DNA of 64,000 nt from contig NZ_JAAAFX010000009.1 in the NCBI RefSeq assembly GCF_019352895.1, forward strand, positions 1,465,486-1,529,485. The letters run 5' to 3'. Position 1 is the stretch's first letter. Each line of letters opens with the position of its first letter. The position numbers and the translations under genes are program-made. Under the pieces are notes generated by a model. That model ran no database searches and had not been told where the DNA came from. It saw nothing but the letters and a program-made list of their open reading frames with translations. This document shows, piece after piece, positions 41,117-51,685 of the stretch. This stretch comes from Variovorax boronicumulans (GTDB lineage: Bacteria > Pseudomonadota > Gammaproteobacteria > Burkholderiales > Burkholderiaceae_C).

Positions 41117-42904
41117 CTAGTGATTGCGGCGCGGGATCCCCGCCGTCTGCGCCACGCGCTGGTACTTGGTCGCGGGCTTGAGCACCATGCCTTCGGACAG
41201 CGTGTCCACCATCGCGCGCTGGATTTCCTGCCACGGCGTCTGGCTCGCCGGGATCGGGTAGCCGCCTTTCGCTTCCAGCTGACGGGACCGTTCCTGCAGT
41301 TCCTCGTCGCTCACCAGCATGTTGACCGTGCGCTGCTTCAGGTCCACGCGCACCCGGTCGCCGGTCTGCAGCAGGGCCAGGCCCGCGCCCGCCGCGGCTT
41401 CGGGCGAGGCGTTCAGGATCGAGGGCGAACCCGAGGTGCCCGACTGCCGGCCGTCGCCGATGCAGGGCAGCGCCGAGACACCGCTCTTGAGCAGGTGCGC
41501 GGGCGCGCGCATGTTCACCACTTCCGACGAACCCGGATGGCCGATGGGGCCGACGCCGCGCATGAACAGGATGCACGAGGCGTCGATGTCCAGCGCCGGG
41601 TCCTCGATGCGGCGTTCGTAGTCTTCCGGGCCGTCGAAGACGATGGCGCGGCCGACGAAGGCATCGAGGTCGCCGGGGGCGCTGAGGTAGCGCGCCCTGA
41701 ACTCGTCCGAGATCACGCTGGTCTTCATGATCGCGCTGTCGAACAGGTTGCCCGACATCACGAGGAAACCGGCGTTCTCCCGCAGCGGCGCTTCAAAGGG
41801 CCGGATCACGTCGGCGTCCTTCACTCGAACCCCGGCGCAATTGGCGGCCAAGGTCTTGCCGTTGACCGTGAGCGCGTCTTCACGGATCAGGCCGTGCCGA
41901 TGCAGTTCCGCCACCACGGCCGGCACGCCGCCGGCGCGGAAGAACTCCTCGCCCAGGTACTTGCCGGCCGGCTGCATGTCGAGCAGCAGCGGCACGTCGA
42001 GCCCCACGCTTTCCCAGTCTTGAATGACGAGCTCGACGCCCGCATGCTTGGCCACGGCGATCAGGTGGATGGGCGCATTGGTCGAGCCGCCGATGGCCGA
42101 GTTGACGACGATCGCGTTCTCGAAGGCCGCGCGCGTCAGGATGTCCGAGGGCTTGAGGTCCTCGCGCACCATCTCCACGATGCGGCGGCCGGTCTCGTAG
42201 GCCATCTGTCCGCGCTCGCGGTACGGCGCCGGAATGGCGGCGCAGCCCGGCAGGCTCATGCCCAGCGCTTCGGCCAGCGCGTTCATGGTCGAGGCCGTGC
42301 CCATCACGTTGCAATGGCCGATCGAGGGCACGGTGGAACCGACCAGGTCGATGTAGCCGGGGAAGTCGATGCTGCCCTTGGCGAACAGTTCGCGCGCCTT
42401 GAACAGCGTGGTGCCGGTGCCGGTGCGCTGGCCGTCGTGCCAGCCATTGAGCATCGGACCACCCGAGAAGATGATCGCGGGGATGTTGGCGGTGGCGGCC
42501 GCCATCAGCGCGGCCGGCGTGGTCTTGTCGCAGCCGGTGGTCAGCACCACGCCGTCGATCGGGTAGCCGGTGAGCGTCTCGACCAGGCCCAGGTAGGCCA
42601 GGTTGCGGTCGAGCGCGGCCGTGGGGCGGCGGCCGTTCTCCTGGATCGGGTGCATCGGGAACTCCATCGCGATGCCGCCCATCTCGCGGATGCCTTCGCG
42701 CACGCGCAGCGCCAGTTCGCGGTGGTGCCGGTTGCAGGGCGTGAGGTCGGAACCGCTCTGCGCGATGCCGATGATGGGCTTGCCGGACTGCAGTTCTTCC
42801 CGCGTGAGACCGTAGTTCAGGTACCAGGCCAGGTGGAGCACCGAGAGTTCGCTGTGCTCGGGGTTGTTGAACCACGAGGCGGAGCGGAGGGGGCGGGGGG
42901 TCAT
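41117..42904 (-). CDS. IlvD/Edd-family dehydratase, likely sugar-acid dehydratase
   Basis: Iron-sulfur dehydratase of 595 residues in the dihydroxy-acid/6-phosphogluconate dehydratase family. The cluster cysteines are Cys57 (LTPCNRHHREL), Cys125 (LTTGCDKTTPA) and Cys198 (SIGHCNVMGTAS). The PhENGRRPTAALDRNLAYL-like region and VVNSAIGGSTNAPIHLIAVA match the L-arabonate/sugar-acid dehydratase branch rather than biosynthetic IlvD. The ATG at 42904 is preceded by AGGAGA. Clustered with an FAH-family hydrolase, an organic-anion permease and a LysR regulator, it likely removes water from an imported aldonic acid. The exact sugar acid is unknown. Confidence 0.88.
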   Translation of the reverse strand: MTPRPLRSASWFNNPEHSELSVLHLAWYLNYGLTREELQSGKPIIGIAQSGSDLTPCNRHHRELALRVREGIREMGGIAMEFPMHPIQENGRRPTAALDRNLAYLGLVETLTGYPIDGVVLTTGCDKTTPAALMAAATANIPAIIFSGGPMLNGWHDGQRTGTGTTLFKARELFAKGSIDFPGYIDLVGSTVPSIGHCNVMGTASTMNALAEALGMSLPGCAAIPAPYRERGQMAYETGRRIVEMVREDLKPSDILTRAAFENAIVVNSAIGGSTNAPIHLIAVAKHAGVELVIQDWESVGLDVPLLLDMQPAGKYLGEEFFRAGGVPAVVAELHRHGLIREDALTVNGKTLAANCAGVRVKDADVIRPFEAPLRENAGFLVMSGNLFDSAIMKTSVISDEFRARYLSAPGDLDAFVGRAIVFDGPEDYERRIEDPALDIDASCILFMRGVGPIGHPGSSEVVNMRAPAHLLKSGVSALPCIGDGRQSGTSGSPSILNASPEAAAGAGLALLQTGDRVRVDLKQRTVNMLVSDEELQERSRQLEAKGGYPIPASQTPWQEIQRAMVDTLSEGMVLKPATKYQRVAQTAGIPRRNH

Positions 42905-42942
42905 GGGCGTCTGTCTCCTGTGCGTTGTCGTTGTGCGGCCGG

Positions 42943-43011
42943 AGCTTAGGTGGGCGATTCTTCGAGCGCCAATGAGATCGGTTGCGGGGCCGTATAAGCG
43001 CTCCAAATACG
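42943..43011 (-). promoter_or_regulatory. Predicted promoter of the dehydratase operon with LysR-type box
   Basis: CGTAT-N11-ATACG (42991-43011) is an inverted repeat with the T-N11-A form of LysR operators. On the minus strand, TTGGCG (42972-42967) and TAAGCT (42948-42943) are weak -35 and -10 candidates with 18 bases between. The transcript start would be near 42936, placing the box centre at about -65, the usual activator position for LysR proteins. Confidence 0.45.
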
Positions 43012-43062
43012 CCCGATGCCCTGTCGATCCTCTGGGCTTGCCTGCGCTTCTAGAATGCCCCG

Positions 43063-44940
<1,878 letters not shown>

Positions 44941-45047
44941 CAGAACCAATACAAGGGTTTCCGAGGGTCAGCGAAGCGGCGGGCACGCACGTTGCATGGT
45001 CTTATGGTCGGAACTTTCCGCCTACCTGACCTGTCTGTCACCCACGC

Positions 45048-45935
45048 ATGAAACATTGGTCCCTGTTCGCCACGGCCACCGCCCTGATCGCCCTCCTGGC
45101 CGGTGGCTGCGCGACGCTGGACGAACGCCAGCGTGAATGGATCTTCCAGCCCAGCGACCGCAGCTGGGGCAATTCGGAAGCCATGACCCAGGGCATGGAG
45201 GACGTCTGGATCGATTTCAGCTCCTCCGTGACCGGCGAACCGGCCCGCTTGCACGGCCTGTGGCTCGGCGGCGCCCCGGAATCGGTCGAGACCCCCGTGC
45301 TGCTGTACCTGCATGGTGCGCGCTACAACGTGGCGGGCTCGGCGCCGCGCATGCGCCGGATGCACGAACTGGGCTTCTCGGTGCTGGCCATCGACTACCG
45401 CGGCTTCGGCAAGAGTTCGGCCGGCCTGCCCTCGGAAGAAACCGCCCGCGAAGACGCCCGCGCCGCCTGGACCTGGCTGGCCGCGCGCCACCCGCAACAG
45501 CGTCGTTACATCTTCGGCCACTCGCTGGGCGGCGCCATCGGCATCGACCTGGCCGCGCACGTGAGCGACGAGAGCGGCACCATCGTCGAGAGCACCTTCA
45601 CCTCGATCGCCGACGTGGCCAGCAGCTTCAAGTGGGGCTGGCTGCCCTTCGGGCCTTTCATCACCCAGCGCTTCGAGGCCATCCGCAAGGTCAAGGACAT
45701 CGGCGCGCCGCTGCTGGTGGTGCATGGCACGGCCGACAGCCTGATCAACCCGACGCTGGGCCGCAAGCTCTATGAAGCGGCCCGGGTGCCCAAGATGTTC
45801 GTGCTGGTCGAGGGCGGCTCGCACCACAACACCAATTCGGTGGGCGCGGCCCAGTACCGGGCCGCCCTGTCGCAGCTGTTCCGCATGAAGCCGCCGGGCA
45901 CCGAAGTCGCCGAGCTCCGGACGCACGGCCTCTGA
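45048..45935 (+). CDS. Alpha/beta hydrolase lipoprotein
   Basis: A predicted lipoprotein hydrolase of 295 residues. The signal ends with LLAGGC (lipidated Cys21). The alpha/beta-hydrolase fold shows LLYLHGARYNVAG (oxyanion region), the nucleophile Ser159 in YIFGHSLGGAIG, the acid in VVHGTADSLINP and the His of EGGSHHNTNSVG. It resembles BAAT/YqkD-like serine hydrolases (DUF3530/alpha-beta group). The substrate is unknown. It lies 107 bases after mutL on the same strand, without a visible terminator between them. Confidence 0.8.
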   Translation: MKHWSLFATATALIALLAGGCATLDERQREWIFQPSDRSWGNSEAMTQGMEDVWIDFSSSVTGEPARLHGLWLGGAPESVETPVLLYLHGARYNVAGSAPRMRRMHELGFSVLAIDYRGFGKSSAGLPSEETAREDARAAWTWLAARHPQQRRYIFGHSLGGAIGIDLAAHVSDESGTIVESTFTSIADVASSFKWGWLPFGPFITQRFEAIRKVKDIGAPLLVVHGTADSLINPTLGRKLYEAARVPKMFVLVEGGSHHNTNSVGAAQYRAALSQLFRMKPPGTEVAELRTHGL

Positions 45936-45987
45936 GCATCCCGCGCGCCCGGGAAATCCGGCGCCGGCTTTTGTTACCCTCGGGCGC

Positions 45988-47226
45988 ATGCCGCCTTCCT
46001 CCATTGCACCGGCGGCCGCGCCGCGCACCCTCGGCATGTCGCCCGCGCTGATCGTCCTGACGCTGGCCCTGCTGCTGGGCATCCAGCCCGTCACCACCGA
46101 CCTCTACCTGCCCGCCCTGCCGGCCCTGACCTCGGGCTTCGGCGCGCCCGTGGCCCATGCGCAGCTCACGCTGACCGCGCTGTTGCTGGCCTTCGGGCTC
46201 TCGCAGCTGCTGCTGGGCCCGCTGTCCGACCGCTATGGCCGCCGGCCGGTGCTGCTCTGCGGCCTGGCCGCCTATGTCGTCGCGGCGGTGGGCGGCGCGC
46301 TGGCGCCGTCGATGGAATGGCTGATCGGCTGGCGCACGCTGCAGGGCGCCGCCATGGGCGCGGCCGTGATGGCGGCCCGCGCCATCGTCCGCGACCTGTA
46401 CCTGCCGGCCGAAGGCGCGCGCGTGATGTCGCGTGCGCTCACCGGCCTGGGCGTGATCGCCTGCCTCTGCGCGCCGCTGGGCGGGCTGCTGTCGGACCTG
46501 GCCAGCTGGCGCGTGGCCCTGCTGGCGCCGGCGCTGTTCGGCGCCGGTACGCTGGCCCTGGTGGCGCTGCGTTTCGAGGAGTCGCTGGCGCGGCGCAACC
46601 CGGATGCGCTGGCGCCGCGCACCCTGCTGCGCACCTGGGCCATGGTGCTGCGCCACCCCACCTTCCTGGCCTTCTGCGCCCTCACCACGGCCTCGTATGC
46701 GGTGCTGTTCACCTTCCTCGCGGCCTCCTCCTTCGTCTTCATCCAGGTGCTGGGCCTGACGAAGACGCAGTACGGCCTGGTGATGCTCTGGAACTCGCTG
46801 GCCTACATCGCCGGCACCTTCGTCTGCCGCCACTGGCTGCCGCGCCACGGCGTGCGCGGCAGCATTGCGCGCGGGGCGGTGCTCACGCTCGCCGGCGGCA
46901 CGCTGATGGGTGGACTGGCGCTGGCCGGCGCGCAGTCGGTGGCCGCGATCGTGGGCCCGCTCACGCTGGTGATGCTGGGCCATGGCGTGCACCAGCCCTG
47001 CGGCCAGAGCGGCGCGGTCGGGCCCTTCCCGCAGGCGGCCGGCGCCGCGTCGGCGCTCAACGGCTTCGTGATGATGCTGGCCGCCTTCGGCATCGGCGGC
47101 TGGCTCGGCACGCACCTCGACGGCACGGTGCGGCCGCTGGCCTACGGCATGTGGTTCTGGAGCGTCTGCATCGCGCTGATCGCCTGGACCCTGGTGCAGA
47201 AATATGGAGAAGCCCGTGGCGAATGA
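45988..47226 (+). CDS. Bcr/CflA-family MFS multidrug exporter
   Basis: Inner-membrane transporter of 412 residues with 12 helices. It opens GIQPVTTDLYLPALPALTSG, the Bcr/CflA hallmark, followed by LLLGPLSDRYGRRPVLLCGL (the MFS loop motif) and MAARAIVRDLYLPAEGARVM. The family exports chloramphenicol, bicyclomycin, sulfonamides or cysteine. Its end overlaps the miaA start region by up to 23 bases, so miaA translation is probably coupled to it. Confidence 0.87.
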   Translation: MPPSSIAPAAAPRTLGMSPALIVLTLALLLGIQPVTTDLYLPALPALTSGFGAPVAHAQLTLTALLLAFGLSQLLLGPLSDRYGRRPVLLCGLAAYVVAAVGGALAPSMEWLIGWRTLQGAAMGAAVMAARAIVRDLYLPAEGARVMSRALTGLGVIACLCAPLGGLLSDLASWRVALLAPALFGAGTLALVALRFEESLARRNPDALAPRTLLRTWAMVLRHPTFLAFCALTTASYAVLFTFLAASSFVFIQVLGLTKTQYGLVMLWNSLAYIAGTFVCRHWLPRHGVRGSIARGAVLTLAGGTLMGGLALAGAQSVAAIVGPLTLVMLGHGVHQPCGQSGAVGPFPQAAGAASALNGFVMMLAAFGIGGWLGTHLDGTVRPLAYGMWFWSVCIALIAWTLVQKYGEARGE

Positions 47227-48166
47227 CACGCAGGTGCTGCCGGCCACGCGCTTCGCGGCCATCGCCGGCCCCACCGCCGCCGGCAAGACCGCGGCCGCGC
47301 TCGCGGTGGCGCGGCGCCGGCCGGTGGAGATCGTCAGCGTCGACTCGGCGCTGGTCTACCGCGGCATGGACATCGGCACCGCCAAGCCCAGCGCAGCCGA
47401 GTTGGCCGAAGCGCCGCACCACCTGATCGACATCCGCGACCCGCGCGAGGCCTACAGCGCCGCGGCCTTCGTGGCCGACGCCAGCCGGCTGATCGCCGAG
47501 ATCAACGCGCGCGGCCGATTGCCGCTGCTGGTGGGCGGCACCATGCTGTACTTCAAGGCGCTGGCCGACGGCATCGACGCCATGCCGGCGGCCAACCCCG
47601 CGGTGCGCGCGATGCTCGAGGCCGAAGCCGCCATCCACGGCTGGCCCGCGATGCATGCACGCCTGGCCGCGGTCGACCCGGTCACGGCCGCGCGGCTCGC
47701 GCCCCACGACAGCCAGCGCCTGCAGCGCGCGCTCGAGGTCTGGCACAGCAGCGGCCTGCCGTTGTCGCACTTCCATGCGGCGGCCGACAAGGTCCGCGGG
47801 CCGCAGGCCGCGGTGTTCGTCTCGCTCGAAGCCACCGAGCGCAGCTGGCTGCACGGCCGCATCGCCGAACGCTTCGACGTCATGCTGGCCGGCGGTTTCC
47901 TGGCCGAGGTGCAGGCGCTGCGCGCGCGCGGCGACCTGGTGGCCGACCTGCCCTCGATGCGCTGCGTGGGCTACCGTCAGGCCTGGGAGGCGCTCGACGG
48001 CGACTACCCGATGACCGAGCTGCGCGAACGCGGCATCGCCGCCACGCGCCAGCTGGCCAAGCGCCAGATGACCTGGCTGCGCAGCATGCCGCAGCGCCAG
48101 GTGGTCGCGGCCGAGGCGCCCGACGCCGTCGCACAGGTGGTCGACCGGATCATGGGCATCGCATGA
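47216..48166 (+). CDS. miaA: tRNA dimethylallyltransferase MiaA
   Basis: Adds the isopentenyl group to A37 of tRNAs reading UNN codons. The 316-residue product has the P-loop AIAGPTAAGKTAAALAVA, the family block VSVDSALVYRGMDIGTAKPS, LPLLVGGTMLYFKALADGID and the C-terminal RCVGYRQAWEALDGDY and TRQLAKRQMTWLR. The start is GTG at 47216, with GGAGA five bases upstream; an in-frame ATG at 47204 lies before that Shine-Dalgarno and would add four residues. It overlaps the exporter gene upstream and the ATPase gene downstream (ATGA). Confidence 0.93.
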   Translation: MANDTQVLPATRFAAIAGPTAAGKTAAALAVARRRPVEIVSVDSALVYRGMDIGTAKPSAAELAEAPHHLIDIRDPREAYSAAAFVADASRLIAEINARGRLPLLVGGTMLYFKALADGIDAMPAANPAVRAMLEAEAAIHGWPAMHARLAAVDPVTAARLAPHDSQRLQRALEVWHSSGLPLSHFHAAADKVRGPQAAVFVSLEATERSWLHGRIAERFDVMLAGGFLAEVQALRARGDLVADLPSMRCVGYRQAWEALDGDYPMTELRERGIAATRQLAKRQMTWLRSMPQRQVVAAEAPDAVAQVVDRIMGIA

Positions 48167-48813
48167 CACTGCACATCGAAGGCCTGGCCAAGCGCTATGG
48201 CGACGCGACCGTGTTCGCCGAGGTCTCGCTCACGGTCGCGGCGGGCGAGTTCGTCGCCATCGTCGGCGAATCGGGCGTGGGCAAGTCGACCCTGCTCAAC
48301 TGCATGGCCGGCCTCGACACCTGGGATGCCGGGCGCATCGTGCACGACGCCACCGACATCGGCGCGCTCGATGCCGAAGCCTGCGCGATCTGGCGCCGCA
48401 GCCAGGTGGGCTTCGTGTTCCAGGCCTTCCATGTGCTGCCGCACCTCGACGTGGCGCAGAACGTGGGCCTGCCGCTGATGCTGCTGGGCCGGCGCGACGA
48501 GGCGCGCGTGGCGCGCATGCTGGAAGTGGTCGGCCTGGCCGGGCTCGGGGCGCGGCTGCCGCAGCAACTGAGCGGCGGCCAGCTGCAGCGCGTGGCCATC
48601 GCGCGCGCGCTGGTGCACCGCCCCGCCCTGCTGCTGGCCGACGAGCCCACCGGCAACCTCGACCCGACCACGGCGGCCAAGGTGATGGACGTGCTGCTGG
48701 CCCAGACGCGCGAGCACGGCGCCTCGCTGGTGCTGGTCACGCACTCCGAGGCGGCGGCGGCGCGGGCGGACCGGGTGCTGCACCTGACATCGCAAGGGAT
48801 CGTGCGTGCGTGA
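48163..48813 (+). CDS. ABC transporter ATPase, LolD/AttE-like
   Basis: ATPase of 216 residues in the MacB/LolD class that drives FtsX-type permeases. Motifs: Walker A VGESGVGKSTLLNCMAGLD, Q-loop VGFVFQAFHVLPHLDV, signature LSGGQLQRVAIARAL, Walker B LLLADEPTGNLDPTT, and the H-loop VLVTHSEAAAARADR. No matching permease follows; the next such gene is the fused FtsX-type permease at 57522, 8.7 kb away, with an AttH-like gene further on. The three probably once formed one operon. The start overlaps the miaA stop, and the stop lies inside the start of the CPBP gene. Confidence 0.9.
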   Translation: MTLHIEGLAKRYGDATVFAEVSLTVAAGEFVAIVGESGVGKSTLLNCMAGLDTWDAGRIVHDATDIGALDAEACAIWRRSQVGFVFQAFHVLPHLDVAQNVGLPLMLLGRRDEARVARMLEVVGLAGLGARLPQQLSGGQLQRVAIARALVHRPALLLADEPTGNLDPTTAAKVMDVLLAQTREHGASLVLVTHSEAAAARADRVLHLTSQGIVRA

Positions 48814-49510
48814 CACGGTGAACGAGGTCCTCGGTGAAGTGAGGATGCTCCTTCACCGTGGCCTGCCGACCGAAACGCTTCGTTCTTCACGCTTCCTCTG
48901 GACTCGCCTGGCCGTCGTACTGACGTTGATGCTGGGCAGCGCCATGGTCCTCGGCACCATCGCGGAAAGACTGGGCCTCGCACGCGAGATGATCTTCCTT
49001 GGCGCGGGCGCAGGCCCGCTCACGTGGCGCGTATGGCTGCTCGGCGTCGTGCTTGCACCGGTAGCCGAAGAACTCGTCTTCAGAAGCGGATTGAGAAGCG
49101 CGACCATGGCAGCCCTGCTGCTGTGGTCATTGCTGCTGGTCATCGCGCTCGTCAGTCCCCAGCGCCCTGCGATGCTCGGTCTGCTCGCGTTGTTCACCGT
49201 AGGGGCGCTTCTGTCGCTTCTGAACGCACAAAGACGCAGGGCCTTGCTGCCCTGGGTTCACCGTGTACTGCTTCGCCATCGTGCCCTGTGGGTGCACCTG
49301 TCCACGGTCTCGTTCGCATTGGTCCATCTCAGCAATTGGCAAGCGATCTCCGGCACGCCCGTTCGTGCCGTGGTGCTGGTGCTGCCTCAACTGGTGACCG
49401 GGTACGGACTCGCCTACATCTGCATTCGCATGGGCTTGCGCTGGTCCATCCTTGCGCATGCCTTGTTCAATGCTTGCGTTTTCCTGATGGAAACCGTGGC
49501 TTCGCCCTGA
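48806..49510 (+). CDS. CPBP-family intramembrane metalloprotease
   Basis: Membrane protein of 234 residues with about six helices and the CPBP/Abi catalytic residues: Glu88-Glu89 with Arg93 (APVAEELVFR), Phe170-x3-His174 (SFALVHLSN) and His218-x3-Asn222 (AHALFNACV). Such proteases act in prenyl-protein processing, bacteriocin immunity or stress responses. GC is lower than its neighbours: two 60-base rows counted by hand gave 36 and 37 G/C against 48 in a row of the preceding ATPase gene, hinting at later acquisition. Its GTG start lies inside the ATPase gene end (8-base overlap). It does not belong to the sulfur operon, which is on the other strand. Confidence 0.8.
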   Translation: MRDTVNEVLGEVRMLLHRGLPTETLRSSRFLWTRLAVVLTLMLGSAMVLGTIAERLGLAREMIFLGAGAGPLTWRVWLLGVVLAPVAEELVFRSGLRSATMAALLLWSLLLVIALVSPQRPAMLGLLALFTVGALLSLLNAQRRRALLPWVHRVLLRHRALWVHLSTVSFALVHLSNWQAISGTPVRAVVLVLPQLVTGYGLAYICIRMGLRWSILAHALFNACVFLMETVASP

Positions 49511-49511
49511 T

Positions 49512-50477
49512 TCACTCGCCCGCCAACAGCGCCGCGTATCGCGCCAAGTCCACATTGCCCCCGCTCACGATCACGCCGACCCTCGCGCCCGGCAGCGTGG
49601 CCGCGTCCTGGCAGGCGCCGGCGAAGGCCAGGCCGCCCGTGGGTTCGACCACTATCTTCATGCGCTCGGCGAAGAAGCGCATCGCGTCGACCAGCTGCGC
49701 ATCGCTCACGGTGCGGATGTCGTCCACGTCGCGCCGGATGATGGCGAAGGTGTGCTCGCCCAGGTGCTGGGTCTGCGCGCCGTCGGCGATGGTGCGCGGC
49801 GTCTCGATGTGCACGATGCGGCCCGCGCGCAGCGACTGCTGGCCGTCGTTGCCGGCCTCGGGCTCGATGCCGTAGACCTTGCAATCGGGCGACAGCGCGC
49901 GCGCCGACAGGGCCGAGCCGCTGAGCAGCCCGCCGCCGCCCAGGCACACGTAGAGCGCATCGAGCGGGCCGGTTTCCTCGATCAGTTCCTTCACGGCCGT
50001 GCCCTGGCCGGTGAGCACGTCGGGGTGGTCGTAGGGTGGGATCAGCGTCATGCCGCGCTCGGCCGCCAGCCGCTTTGTGAGCGCCTCGCGGTCTTCGGTG
50101 AAACGGTCGTAGAGCACCACCTCGGCGCCGTAGCCGCGGGTGGCGGCCAGCTTGGCGGCCGGGGCGTCCTGCGGCATCAGGATCAGCGCGGGCATGCCCA
50201 GCAGCCGGGCCGACAGCGCCACGGCCTGCGCGTGGTTGCCCGAGGAGAAGGCGATGGCACCGGCCTGGCGCTGCGCCGCATCGAAACGCGACAGCGCATT
50301 GAAGGCGCCGCGGAACTTGAACGCGCCCATGCGCTGGAAGTTCTCGCACTTGAAGAAGAATTGCGCGCCCCAGCGCGCATCGGCGGTGGCGGAGCGCAGC
50401 ACGGGGGTGCGGTGGGCATGGCCTTCGAGCCGCGCGGCGGCGGCGACCACGTCGTCGTAGGTGGGCAGTGCAGTCAT
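49512..50477 (-). CDS. PLP-dependent threonine/serine dehydratase family protein
   Basis: Fold-type II PLP enzyme of 321 residues. The PLP lysine is Lys54 in GAFKFRGAFNALS, and the glycine-rich phosphate loop is CLGGGGLLSGSALSARAL. TPVLRSATADARWGAQFFFK, SSGNHAQAVALSARLLGMPA and IVSGGNVDLARYAALLAGE match the threonine dehydratase/serine racemase/threo-3-hydroxyaspartate dehydratase group; the C-terminal ACT domain of biosynthetic IlvA is absent. It starts 19 bases after the sfnB-like gene on the same strand, so it is the last gene of the sulfur operon, where it could use a hydroxy-amino acid or release ammonia or sulfide. Confidence 0.85.
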   Translation of the reverse strand: MTALPTYDDVVAAAARLEGHAHRTPVLRSATADARWGAQFFFKCENFQRMGAFKFRGAFNALSRFDAAQRQAGAIAFSSGNHAQAVALSARLLGMPALILMPQDAPAAKLAATRGYGAEVVLYDRFTEDREALTKRLAAERGMTLIPPYDHPDVLTGQGTAVKELIEETGPLDALYVCLGGGGLLSGSALSARALSPDCKVYGIEPEAGNDGQQSLRAGRIVHIETPRTIADGAQTQHLGEHTFAIIRRDVDDIRTVSDAQLVDAMRFFAERMKIVVEPTGGLAFAGACQDAATLPGARVGVIVSGGNVDLARYAALLAGE

Positions 50478-50496
50478 GCCGCACAGCTTACCAAGC

Positions 50497-51675
50497 TCAG
50501 GTGTAGAGCGAAGGCACGGGCGCCTCGTCCTTCAACGCCCAGCGCCCCAGCATGTTGAGCTTGTAGTCCAGCGGATCGTGCAGCGTGTGGGTGCGCACGT
50601 TGCGCCAGAAGCGGTCGAAGCCCAGCGACGCGTGCGTGCCGCGCGCACCCACCACCTCGAACAGCTCCTGGCTCGCGTACAGGCCCGCGCGGTGCGCCAC
50701 CACCTTGGCCTCGGCCACCGCGATTGCGACCGCGGCACGCTCGTCCGCCACGAGGGCTTCGCCCTTCACGTAGGCCGCATCGAGCGCCTGCGCCGCGCGG
50801 TCGGCCAGCGCCTCGCCCGCGGCGATCTGCACCTGCAGCTCGCCGAAGCGGTTGAGCGTGTAGGGATCGTCGGTGGCATGCGCCACGCCCGAGCTGACCC
50901 AGGGTCGCGCGTTCGTGTGCGCCCATTCGCGCGCTTCCTGCCGCGCACCGATCGCGATGCCCAGGTAGAGGTTGACCAGCACCAGCTGGCCGATGGTGGT
51001 GCGCAGCGTATGGAAGGCCGTGGGCACGGCGTCGCTCGCGCGGATCACGTCGCGCGCGGGCAGCGCCACCTGCGTGAAGACCACGGCGTTGCTGTCGGTC
51101 TGGCGCTGGCCGATCGGGTCCCAGTCGTCGAGCACCGCGATGCCCGGCTGCTGCGTCGGCACGATGCCCAGCAGCATCGGGCCGCCCGCGGCGGGCACGG
51201 CCGAGAGCGTCATGTAGCTGGAGCCCGTGGTCCCCGAGCAGAAGCTCTTGGTGCCCTCGAGCACCAGGTCGCCATCGGCCCCGGGGTGCGCCTCGAGCCG
51301 GCGATCGATGGGGTTCATCGCGTTGCCCCACCAGCCCTGCTCGCGCACCGTGGCCGAGAGCCAGCGCTGCTGCTGGTCCGACGTGCCGTAGATCACCACG
51401 GTCGCGACCTGCAGGTGGTGGAAGGCCAGCACATGGGCCAAGGCACTGTCGACCGCCGCGATGCGCCGCACGGTCGTGAACACGCTGCGCCAGTCGAGGC
51501 CGCGGCCGCCGAAGGCTGGCGGCACGGCGTCGTTGAGCAGGCCGTGCGCGCGGATCAGCGCCTTCTCGGCGGCGGCATGGCCGCCCTCGCGGTCGCGCGC
51601 CACGGCGGTGGCGCGCAGGGCATCGAGCAGCGGCTGCAGGTCGTCGACGGGCGGATGGGGAAGGCGGGCGTTCAT
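50497..51675 (-). CDS. SfnB/DszC-like flavin-dependent oxidoreductase (first paralogue)
   Basis: Acyl-CoA-dehydrogenase-fold enzyme of 392 residues, in the group that includes SfnB, DszC and related sulfur-acquisition monooxygenases, which use reduced flavin to oxidise organosulfur compounds rather than acyl-CoA. Family features include AFGGRGLDWRSVFTTVRRIA, FHHLQVATVVIYGTSDQQQR, GTKSFCSGTTGSSYMTLSAV and the C-terminal RFWRNVRTHTLHDPLDYKLN. It starts 10 bases after the other paralogue, with similar C-terminal signatures, and lies in an operon with a MetNIQ-type transporter. The substrate is not known. Confidence 0.82.
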   Translation of the reverse strand: MNARLPHPPVDDLQPLLDALRATAVARDREGGHAAAEKALIRAHGLLNDAVPPAFGGRGLDWRSVFTTVRRIAAVDSALAHVLAFHHLQVATVVIYGTSDQQQRWLSATVREQGWWGNAMNPIDRRLEAHPGADGDLVLEGTKSFCSGTTGSSYMTLSAVPAAGGPMLLGIVPTQQPGIAVLDDWDPIGQRQTDSNAVVFTQVALPARDVIRASDAVPTAFHTLRTTIGQLVLVNLYLGIAIGARQEAREWAHTNARPWVSSGVAHATDDPYTLNRFGELQVQIAAGEALADRAAQALDAAYVKGEALVADERAAVAIAVAEAKVVAHRAGLYASQELFEVVGARGTHASLGFDRFWRNVRTHTLHDPLDYKLNMLGRWALKDEAPVPSLYT

Positions 51676-51685
51676 GAATGAAGGG

